A stretch of DNA of 10,683 nt, taken from the NCBI GenBank assembly GCA_005882715.1, contig VBEI01000072.1, positions 1 through 10,683 on the forward strand, read 5' to 3'. Each line of letters begins with the position of its first letter. Position 1 is the first letter of the stretch. This DNA comes from Chloroflexota bacterium (GTDB lineage Bacteria; Chloroflexota; Dehalococcoidia; SM23-28-2; RBG-16-64-32). A model generated the notes under the pieces. It worked only from the letters and a program-made list of their open reading frames with translations. It was not told the origin of the DNA and made no database searches. This document shows positions 4,902 through 10,683 of this stretch, in pieces. The position numbers were made by a program, and so were the translations under genes.

Positions 4902-6365
4902 CTACAGCCGTTCCGCCGCCTGCGTGAGCTCCGCCCGAAAGTCCGGATGCGCGACCGCGATGAGCTCCTGCGCCCGTTGCCGGTGGTTCTTGCCCCACAG
5001 CCGCGCGATCCCGTATTCCGTGACTACCGTATCGGCGAAGAAGCGCGGGACCGTAATCATTGACCCCGCCTCGTGCTGAGATACGACCCGCGAGACGGCT
5101 CCGTCCAGCGCCGTCGACGGCACCAGCGTGATCCCGCGACCGCCCCGCGACAGCGCCGCGCCGATCTGGAACTCCGGCTGGCCGCCCGTCCCGTTGATCA
5201 TGCGCGACCCGAATACGCTCTCCGCGTTTATCTGGCCGGTCAGATCCACCGAAAGCGCGTTGTTCATCGCGTAGAAGTTGTCGTTCTGCGCGATCGTCCG
5301 CACGTCGAGTACGTACTCCGGGTCCCGTACTTCGAACTTCGGGTTGTTCGTGACGATCTTCAGGTCCTCGATGTCCGACCCGGACCAAGCCGACGCGATC
5401 GCCACATTCGGGTGCAGTGTCTTGCGCGCGCCGTTTATCACGCCGCACTCGACAAGGCGAGGGATTCCCTGCGCCGCCATCTCTGTGTGCAGGCCAAGGT
5501 CATGCTTGCCGTCGAACGCGCCCGCCCGCGCGAGGTACATGCTCGGCTCGCCGGCGCCTATCTGGATCGTCGCTCCGTCCGGCACCAGCTCGCCCACGTA
5601 CCCGGCGATCGTCGTCGCGTCCTCTGGCGGCTGGGCCAGCCCGAGCAGGCGCCGCACCTGCGCGGCGGGCAGCCGCGTCATCACGGGCCCGACGACGATC
5701 AGCCGGTCGAGGTCTTCGCCCAGCTCGTCGACGATTCCCATGTACGCCTCGCGCGCGGAGTCGTTCTCAACGCGGCGCAGCCACGCCTCGACCAACCCGC
5801 GTGTTATCTGCACCGGCGGGATCTCCACGAACCGGTCGATTTCGGTGACGTGGATTGTGTTATCGCCACAGACGGGCCTGAGGCCGGCGTCGACCTCCGC
5901 GATAACCGTCCGCGCCCGCCGGGCGTGGGAGCGCTTGTTCCAGTTGTGCGCGCCGAACGAAACGTATCCGTCGTCGTCCGGAGGCGTCACTGACACGAGA
6001 AACACCTCGACCGGTCGGCTCTCCGGCCGCTTCTCGTCAATATCCTTGAAGTTCAGCGAGAACAGGTTCGGCAGATATGTCGCGCGTCCTTCGTCCATCG
6101 CCGGGCGGGCGAAATCGCCGATGAACAGCTCGAACTCGACGCGGAACGTCTCCTCGTGGCCAGCCCGGAACCAACCGGGATCAGTCAGAGGCGCGCCGAC
6201 GCGGAGGTCGATGGAAACGCCGTTTTTCATGCAGTGACGAAAGAGCGCGGCCGGTAGCACACGCGGCCCGGCGATCGGAATCATTACGAGATTACCTGCC
6301 TCCACGAGCTTCATAGCGTCCTCGCCCGAGGCGAGCCGCCGCTTGTATTCTTCCCGCCAGTCCAT
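4902..6365 (-). CDS. Acetyl-CoA hydrolase / 4-hydroxybutyrate CoA-transferase family protein
   Basis: A 487-residue class I CoA-transferase of the acetyl-CoA hydrolase/AbfT/Cat family, which moves CoA between acetate (or another short acid) and an acyl-CoA through a glutamyl-CoA intermediate. The N-terminal half runs to about residue 225. The C-terminal half has the QIGAGEPSMYL glycine loop (268-278) and then LGLHTEM with Glu295, aligned with the catalytic Glu of AbfT. After that come GVINGARK and, further on, GGQPEFQIGAALSRGG, typical of the CoA site. The protein is somewhat longer than AbfT (about 440). The ATG at 6365 has no ribosome site and only about eight bases of predicted leader. Its own strong promoter makes it a single-gene unit, separate from nfo. 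Substrate cannot be read from sequence: acetate, propionate, succinate and 4-hydroxybutyrate are all possible. Confidence 0.9.
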   Translation of the reverse strand: MDWREEYKRRLASGEDAMKLVEAGNLVMIPIAGPRVLPAALFRHCMKNGVSIDLRVGAPLTDPGWFRAGHEETFRVEFELFIGDFARPAMDEGRATYLPNLFSLNFKDIDEKRPESRPVEVFLVSVTPPDDDGYVSFGAHNWNKRSHARRARTVIAEVDAGLRPVCGDNTIHVTEIDRFVEIPPVQITRGLVEAWLRRVENDSAREAYMGIVDELGEDLDRLIVVGPVMTRLPAAQVRRLLGLAQPPEDATTIAGYVGELVPDGATIQIGAGEPSMYLARAGAFDGKHDLGLHTEMAAQGIPRLVECGVINGARKTLHPNVAIASAWSGSDIEDLKIVTNNPKFEVRDPEYVLDVRTIAQNDNFYAMNNALSVDLTGQINAESVFGSRMINGTGGQPEFQIGAALSRGGRGITLVPSTALDGAVSRVVSQHEAGSMITVPRFFADTVVTEYGIARLWGKNHRQRAQELIAVAHPDFRAELTQAAERL

Positions 6366-6379
6366 GAGAGTCGCGGCCC

Positions 6380-6408
6380 ATTATGCTAAGTGCGGCCAGC
6401 TCTGCCAA
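6380..6408 (-). promoter_or_regulatory. Promoter of the CoA-transferase gene
   Basis: On the minus strand, TTGGCA (6408-6403, 5 of 6), 17 bases, then CATAAT (6385-6380, 5 of 6). Predicted transcription start is near 6373, about eight bases ahead of the ATG, so the message is nearly leaderless. The -35 element lies only 22 bases from the -35 of the divergent promoter. Confidence 0.6.
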
Positions 6409-6430
6409 GTGATAAAGCTCGTTAAGGCGC

Positions 6431-6459
6431 TGGACGCGTATCCCTTGCAGGGATAAAAT
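6431..6459 (+). promoter_or_regulatory. Promoter of the membrane protein/peptidase unit
   Basis: TGGACG (4 of 6), 17 bases, then TAAAAT (6454-6459, 5 of 6). Transcription would begin near 6466, giving a leader of about 26 bases with GAGAGG five bases before the ATG at 6492. It stands back to back with the CoA-transferase promoter. Confidence 0.5.
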
Positions 6460-6491
6460 GTTGTGCGCGATACGCCCCGAGAGAGGCCCCG

Positions 6492-6896
6492 ATGCCCGAC
6501 CGCATTCAGCAAGAGATAGAAGAGCTACTCGCCCGGCTGGAGACGTTCCCGCCCAAGCGCCCCCTCTCGTCGCGGATCAAGTACGGCATCAGCGGGTTCC
6601 TCCACAGTGTCGGGAACGCCCTCTCGAGTCTCCCAGTCCCCCACCTGACCGCCGGTCATCTTCTGCTAATCGCCATTGCGATGATCGTGATCGCCTTTAT
6701 GATCGGCGGCAGTTCCGACCTGATCCGATGGGTGATAATCGGCGGCTTCGTTCTCTTTATTGGGGCTTTCGCGCTTTCGCTGCGGCGGCAATCGCGGCCG
6801 CAGGAGAAGCTCTGGCGCGGAAAGCCGATGGACCTCAATGGCCCCGGCGTCGGCGAGCGGCTCCGCTCGTGGTGGCGGCGGCGGAGCCGGCGATAA
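6492..6896 (+). CDS. Small two-helix membrane protein, unknown function
   Basis: A 134-residue protein I do not recognise. Residues 4-17 form a short charged helix (IQQEIEELLARLE, coiled-coil-like), followed by a Pro/Arg linker and an amphipathic stretch. Two membrane segments lie at about 57-71 (LLLIAIAMIVIAFMI) and 81-97 (VIIGGFVLFIGAFALSL). The tail is very basic, ending in several Arg and Trp residues (RSWWRRRSRR). Both termini are probably cytosolic by the positive-inside rule, with a short GGSSDL outer loop. GAGAGG five bases before the ATG supports this start. It is the first gene after a promoter and overlaps the probable GTG start of the peptidase gene, which suggests coupling. Real coding is supported by the helices and ribosome site; a competing open frame over the same bases is a shadow. 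Confidence 0.8.
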   Translation: MPDRIQQEIEELLARLETFPPKRPLSSRIKYGISGFLHSVGNALSSLPVPHLTAGHLLLIAIAMIVIAFMIGGSSDLIRWVIIGGFVLFIGAFALSLRRQSRPQEKLWRGKPMDLNGPGVGERLRSWWRRRSRR

Positions 6897-8227
6897 GCCA
6901 TCCTTTAGCACCCATCTCTCATCGCTCCGCAGTTCTCCCGGCGCTAGTCGTTTTCTCCGCCATCTTCCTCGCCTCCTGCGGCGGTAGCGACAACGCCACG
7001 CCCGCGCCGACCGCGACGCAATTCCCCGCGACGAGCACGCCGGCACCGAGCACGGTGACGCCTACCCCGGGACTCGGCAGCCCGCAATTCGAGTCGGCCC
7101 GCGCGCTCCAGCATGTCCATGCGCTCTCGGTGGACATCGGCATCCGTGCCGCCGGCACAGACGGCGAAAAGCGCGCGGCGAACTACATTCGTGACGAGCT
7201 GGCGAAGTACGGATACGATGCCGCCCTCCAGCAGTTTCCGATCCAGGTCTTCGTCGACGTCAAGACTTCCCTCGATCTTCTGTCTCCCCAGCAGCGCGCC
7301 GTGGACGCCGCCGCCCTCGGCGGCAGCACCAGCGGCACGATCGAAGGCGGCCTCGTCGGGGCAGGACGCGGCTTTCCGCAGGAGTTTCCATCGGGCACCA
7401 CCGGCAGCGTCGTCCTCATTGAAAGGGGCGACATCACCTTCTCGGAGAAAGTCGCCAACGCGACAGCGGCCGGCGCCGCGGGCGTAATTATCTACAACAA
7501 CGACTCCGGCTCGTTTACGGGGCAGCTGACGGCGGGCAGCCGCATCCCCGCCGCTGCCATCTCTCGGGAAGACGGCCAGGCGCTACTGGATCTCATCAAG
7601 GCGGGTAAAACCACGGTCCGGCTCACCGTCGAGACGAGGACGGATACGAACCAATCGCAGAATGTAGTGGCGAAGCCACCCGGAAAGCAATGCCGCCTCG
7701 TTGTCGGAGGGCATTACGACTCCGTGCCGGCGGGCCCCGGCGCCAACGATAACGCCTCCGGTACCGCCACAGCCATTGAGATGGCGCGCGCGATGGCCGC
7801 CGACGGCGTGTTCGATCCAGTCTGCTTTGTGTTGTTCGGGTCGGAGGAGCTGGGTCTTCTGGGCAGCGCGGCCTATGTCCGGTCGCTCTCGCCTGACGAC
7901 ACGGCTGCGCTCAAAGCGATGCTGAACTTCGACATGCTGGCCGTCGGCGACGCCTGGCCCTTCGGCGGCTCGCAGTCGGTCGTGAGCGTCGCTGCGCAGG
8001 AGGCGGACCGGCTCTCCATTCCGCACAGCGTAGACACCAGGTTCGGGACCGGTGGCAGCGATCACGCGAGCTTCATCAGCGACGGTATTCCAGCGATGAT
8101 CTTCAATTGCTTCTGCGACCCGAATTACCACTCGGCGGGCGATCGCTTCGAGTTCGTCAGCGAGGAGCGTTTGGCGCAAGCCGGCGCGCTCGGAATGGCG
8201 ACCGCACAGGCGCTGCTGGCGGAGTGA
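6872..8227 (+). CDS. M28 family zinc aminopeptidase lipoprotein with PA domain
   Basis: About 451 residues, exported and lipid-anchored. A hydrophobic signal (SAVLPALVVFSAIFLASC) ends at lipobox Cys36. A Thr/Pro-rich linker follows (about 43-70). A protease-associated domain spans about 170-250 (GSVVLIERGDITFSEKV, AAGVIIYNN). The M28 catalytic domain occupies about 265-445. The two-zinc site is complete: His281 (GGHYDS), Asp293 (GANDNASG), Glu326, Asp354 (NFDM) and His420 (NYHSAGD), with Glu325 as general base. The His-Asp spacing of 12 matches the Streptomyces griseus enzyme. The role is probably trimming of extracellular peptides for uptake. The start is uncertain: GTG at 6872 (or 6869) gives a sensible signal peptide but overlaps the upstream gene by about 25 bases. 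The open frame runs back to 6458 without protein-like sequence. Confidence 0.9.
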   Translation: MAAAEPAISHPLAPISHRSAVLPALVVFSAIFLASCGGSDNATPAPTATQFPATSTPAPSTVTPTPGLGSPQFESARALQHVHALSVDIGIRAAGTDGEKRAANYIRDELAKYGYDAALQQFPIQVFVDVKTSLDLLSPQQRAVDAAALGGSTSGTIEGGLVGAGRGFPQEFPSGTTGSVVLIERGDITFSEKVANATAAGAAGVIIYNNDSGSFTGQLTAGSRIPAAAISREDGQALLDLIKAGKTTVRLTVETRTDTNQSQNVVAKPPGKQCRLVVGGHYDSVPAGPGANDNASGTATAIEMARAMAADGVFDPVCFVLFGSEELGLLGSAAYVRSLSPDDTAALKAMLNFDMLAVGDAWPFGGSQSVVSVAAQEADRLSIPHSVDTRFGTGGSDHASFISDGIPAMIFNCFCDPNYHSAGDRFEFVSEERLAQAGALGMATAQALLAE

Positions 8228-8296
8228 GCAGGTCGCTGCGGGTTTAACACGGGCGGACAAACGCTCGCTTGCCCGACCTAAAGCCGTTACGATACG

Positions 8297-8731
8297 ATGC
8301 GCCCGACGATAATGAGATCGCTCAGGCCCTCTCTTCCTATTTGCTTTTCCTTCATCTGCTTTCTGCTCGTACTGTCCGCGGCGTGCGGCGGAGGCGAGGA
8401 CAAAAAAGCCGAGATCGGGAAGCTTTCAGACCCGGCGACGGTGCCGACAGCTCCGCCCTGGGACAAGCCGCCGGAGGTCGCGATCCTCGACCCGAACGCG
8501 CTCACGCCCGTCGGCGGTGCGGCGCCCAGCCCCACGCCGGCGCCTGAAGGCGCGCCCGGCGTTTGCGGGCCCAAGTACACCATCGAGTCCGGCGACACCT
8601 TCTCCAGTATCGCGGCTAAATGCGGAACAACCACGCAGGCGATGAAAGACGCTAACCAGGGCGTCGACCCGCTTACGATAAAGCCTGGCCAAGTTGTCAA
8701 CGTACCGGCCGCGACACAGCCGAGCCCTTAG
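8297..8731 (+). CDS. LysM-domain lipoprotein
   Basis: A 144-residue surface protein. A basic N-terminus and a hydrophobic stretch (ICFSFICFLLVLSAAC) end at lipobox Cys30, followed by GGG. A long flexible Pro/Ala/Thr-rich linker runs to about residue 88. A single C-terminal LysM domain follows at about 92-137 (YTIESGDTFSSIAAKCG, IKPGQVVNVP), which binds N-acetylglucosamine glycans such as peptidoglycan. Cys90 and Cys109 flank the first LysM helix and could form a disulfide. No catalytic domain is attached, so it probably tethers the outer membrane face or cell surface to the wall, or helps a partner bind. An alternative start is the ATG at 8312. Its stop lies two bases before the ATG of the carboxyltransferase gene, so the two are likely co-transcribed even though they act in different compartments. 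Confidence 0.87.
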   Translation: MRPTIMRSLRPSLPICFSFICFLLVLSAACGGGEDKKAEIGKLSDPATVPTAPPWDKPPEVAILDPNALTPVGGAAPSPTPAPEGAPGVCGPKYTIESGDTFSSIAAKCGTTTQAMKDANQGVDPLTIKPGQVVNVPAATQPSP

Positions 8732-8733
8732 CG

Positions 8734-10305
8734 ATGGCAATCGAAGAGAAGAGGACGGCCGCCGAAGACCGCACCGGCGAGCTTGAGCGTCTGAAAGAAC
8801 TCAGCCGCCAGGGCGGCGGTCCGGAACGCATCGACGCCCAACACAAGCGCGGCAAGCTCACCGCTCGCGAGCGGGTCGACATCCTGCTGGACGAAGGCAC
8901 CTTCGAGGAGATGGACGCACTCGCCACCCATCGATCGACTGAGTTCGGACTCGACAAGCAGAAATACTACGGTGACGCGGTTGTCATCGGTTTCGGCAAG
9001 ATCGACGGGCGTCTTGTTTACGTTTTCTCGCAGGACTTCACGGTCTTCGGCGGCTCACTTTCGGAAGTCGCCGGCGAGAAGATCTGCAAAGTGATGGACC
9101 TCGCGATGAAGAACGGCGCCCCGCTGATCGGCATCAACGACGGGGGCGGCGCCCGCATCCAGGAGGGCGTCGTTTCGCTCAAAGGCTACGGCGAGATCTT
9201 CACGCGCAATGTTATGGCCTCGGGGGTCGTGCCGCAGATCTCCGTCGTGATGGGTCCGAGCGCCGGCGGCGCCGTCTACTCGCCCGCTATCACCGACTTC
9301 ATTTTCATGAAGCACGGCAGCGGTCAGATGTACATCACCGGACCCGACGTCGTGCGCGCGGTTACCCATGAAGACGTCACTCACGAGGAACTTGGCGGCG
9401 CATCTGTCCACAGCAGCAAGACCGGGGTCGCCCACTTCGCGCTAGAGGGCGAAGAGGACACGCTCCAGGAAGTGCGGCGCCTGTTGTCGTTCCTTCCCTT
9501 GAACAACATGGAAGACCCACCCTACCAGGAGCCGGCCGACATCCCCGACCGCCTCTGCGATGAGCTGGCAAGTGTCGTCCCGCCCGATCCCAGCAAGCCC
9601 TACGACGTCCACCTCGTGATCGAATCGGTCCTCGACGATGGCGACTTCATGGAGGTGCACTCCGGCTGGGCGCGCAACATTACCGTCGGCTTCGGACGCA
9701 TGAACGGCCGCGTCGTCGGTGTCGTCGCGAACAACCCGGCGCACCTCGCCGGCGTCCTCGACGTCGACTGCTCCCGCAAGGGCGCGCGCTTCGTGCGCTT
9801 CTGCGACGCCTTCAACGTCCCGATCCTGACGCTCGTCGATGTGCCCGGCTATCTTCCCGGCACAGGCCAGGAATACGGCGGGATCATCGTCCACGGCGCA
9901 AAGCTCCTTTACGCCTACGCCGAGGCAACCGTCCCGAAGGTGACCGTCATCCTGCGCAAGGACTACGGCGGCGCCTACCTCGTGATGGGCTCGAAGCACC
10001 TGCGGGCCGACATCAACTACGCCTGGCCGAGCGCCGAGATCGCCGTCACCGGTCCAGACGCTGCCGCGAACATCATCTTCCGCCGCGAGATCGAAGCCGC
10101 CCAGGACCCCGAAGCGAAACGCAAGGAGCTGATCGAGGAGTACCGCCGCAACTTCGCCAACCCCTACATAGCCGCCTCCCGCGGCTTCATCGACGATGTC
10201 ATCGACCCCCGCGACACCCGCATCAAGGTCATCCGCGCCCTCGAAATGCTCCAGAACAAGACCGACACGAATCCGCCTAAGAAGCACGGGAACATCCCGC
10301 TGTAG
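8734..10305 (+). CDS. Acyl-CoA carboxylase carboxyltransferase (beta) subunit, PccB/MmdA/12S family
   Basis: A complete 523-residue biotin-dependent carboxyltransferase, two crotonase-like halves in one chain, forming the core of propionyl- or acetyl-CoA carboxylase or of methylmalonyl-CoA decarboxylase/transcarboxylase. The oxyanion pairs are Gly178-Gly179 (SAGGAVYSP) and Gly413-Ala414 (YGGAYLVMGSK), matching 182-183 and 419-420 of Streptomyces coelicolor PccB. NDGGGARIQEG (near 132-142) and DVPGYLPGTGQE are intact, and the C-terminus KKHGNIPL is the family ending. Residue 416, at the PccB Asp422 / AccB Ile420 specificity position, is Leu. That resembles the 12S transcarboxylase and argues against assuming a strict propionyl-CoA enzyme. 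No biotin carboxylase or biotin carrier gene is in the window. ATG at 8734 follows the LysM gene by two bases with no strong ribosome site, so translation may be coupled. Confidence 0.93.
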   Translation: MAIEEKRTAAEDRTGELERLKELSRQGGGPERIDAQHKRGKLTARERVDILLDEGTFEEMDALATHRSTEFGLDKQKYYGDAVVIGFGKIDGRLVYVFSQDFTVFGGSLSEVAGEKICKVMDLAMKNGAPLIGINDGGGARIQEGVVSLKGYGEIFTRNVMASGVVPQISVVMGPSAGGAVYSPAITDFIFMKHGSGQMYITGPDVVRAVTHEDVTHEELGGASVHSSKTGVAHFALEGEEDTLQEVRRLLSFLPLNNMEDPPYQEPADIPDRLCDELASVVPPDPSKPYDVHLVIESVLDDGDFMEVHSGWARNITVGFGRMNGRVVGVVANNPAHLAGVLDVDCSRKGARFVRFCDAFNVPILTLVDVPGYLPGTGQEYGGIIVHGAKLLYAYAEATVPKVTVILRKDYGGAYLVMGSKHLRADINYAWPSAEIAVTGPDAAANIIFRREIEAAQDPEAKRKELIEEYRRNFANPYIAASRGFIDDVIDPRDTRIKVIRALEMLQNKTDTNPPKKHGNIPL

Positions 10306-10316
10306 TCGGTTTAGTC

Positions 10317-10683
10317 TTGGCTGCTGAATTAGGAAGTCGAGCAAGCGACGCGCTACTGGCTGGCTGCGTTGTCTGTGCCTTGGTACTGATTCCGCTCTCA
10401 TTCCAGACATGGCTAAACGTTCATTGGTCTTCCGGTTTTCCGCCGGGCAGCGGCACCATAGGCATAGAAGGCAATGAACTTTCAGGTCTGACTGATTGGA
10501 AAGACGGGCACACTGTAGCTGTGGCCGGTTTAGCCGCTGCTGTTTTAGGGATCGTTTCGTTGGCACTCCGCGGATGGCAGTATGTGGCGGCGATAGGGAT
10601 GGTGGTTGCGGGGACCATCGTCTTAGCGGTAGCCGGCTATGACACAGGGCACAATTGGCGGCGCGAATTCAGCGTGGAGCACT
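10317..10683 (+). CDS. Membrane protein of unknown function (3' end beyond window)
   Basis: An open frame of at least 122 codons running off the edge. It has three probable membrane helices: LLAGCVVCALVLIPLSF near 14-30, VAVAGLAAAVLGIVSLAL near 67-84, and VAAIGMVVAGTIVLAVAG near 89-106. Between the first two is a Gly/Trp-rich outer loop (QTWLNVHWSSGF, LSGLTDWKDG). The pattern recalls small Trp-rich four-helix proteins of high-GC bacteria, but I do not recognise a family. The TTG at 10317 is the only standard start between an upstream stop at 10278 and the first helix, and it lacks a ribosome site, so the start is doubtful. The bases are less GC-rich than in the gene before it, and TTA codons occur, unlike the neighbours. 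This may mark a change of region or recent acquisition. The coding call rests on the clean alternation of helices and polar loops. Confidence 0.6.
   Translation, partial: MAAELGSRASDALLAGCVVCALVLIPLSFQTWLNVHWSSGFPPGSGTIGIEGNELSGLTDWKDGHTVAVAGLAAAVLGIVSLALRGWQYVAAIGMVVAGTIVLAVAGYDTGHNWRREFSVEH

Noticed and set aside
5073..6237. Two long plus-strand frames (306 and 319 codons) opposite the CoA-transferase
   Set aside because: Their Arg/Ser-rich, low-complexity translations fit no protein family, whereas the minus frame has a full CoA-transferase with its catalytic Glu.
6458..6871. Upstream extension of the peptidase frame to an ATG at 6458
   Set aside because: The translation is Arg/Ala-rich with no family likeness, the ATG overlaps the predicted -10 element, and the signal peptide would lie deep inside the protein.
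8228..8296. Possible terminator hairpin (CGGGC paired with GCCCG) between the peptidase and LysM genes
   Set aside because: Only five base pairs with a 16-base loop and no T tract; the genes may simply be co-transcribed.
9442..10566. 374-codon open frame antisense to the carboxyltransferase
   Set aside because: It mirrors a strongly conserved gene, shows no domain or helix pattern, and long antisense frames are common in high-GC DNA.

Overview
The window is a dense stretch of bacterial chromosome with high GC content. The three lipoproteins, two of them with a lipobox followed by a CGGG stretch and two with Thr/Pro/Ala-rich linkers, together with sigma70-like promoters, would fit a member of the Chloroflexota. 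That placement is an inference from style; no rRNA or other marker gene is present. No phage, insertion sequence, CRISPR array or tRNA is visible.

Left block, minus strand, 1-2153: five tightly packed genes. In transcription order they are an FlK-type hotdog acyl-CoA thioesterase, a hotdog dehydratase partner without a recognised active site, a MaoC/hydratase-2 protein with the Asp/His active site, a small lipoprotein, and a FabF-like beta-ketoacyl synthase cut by the window edge. Every junction is a 1-4 base overlap or a 2-base gap. Together they look like a condensing, dehydrating and releasing module for an acyl chain, with a lipoprotein inside it. Divergent from this block are a [2Fe-2S] ferredoxin (2270-2605) and a 7Fe ferredoxin, fdxA (2664-2948).

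Middle block, 2949-6365: a LysR regulator has a well-formed promoter and a T-N11-A dyad at its own transcription start. It converges on nfo (endonuclease IV), and the two genes take their stop codons from one CTAG. Next comes an acetyl-CoA hydrolase/4-hydroxybutyrate CoA-transferase family enzyme on the minus strand.

Right block, plus strand, 6492-10683: a two-helix membrane protein, an M28 zinc peptidase lipoprotein with a PA domain, a LysM lipoprotein, the carboxyltransferase (beta) subunit of an acyl-CoA carboxylase, and the start of an unrecognised membrane protein. Back-to-back promoters at 6380-6459 separate this block from the CoA-transferase.

Common theme: five or six genes act on acyl-CoA or acyl-ACP thioesters (synthase, two dehydratase subunits, thioesterase, CoA-transferase, carboxyltransferase). 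This suggests a region devoted to acyl-CoA metabolism with cell-surface lipoproteins interleaved. No convincing rho-independent terminator was seen.
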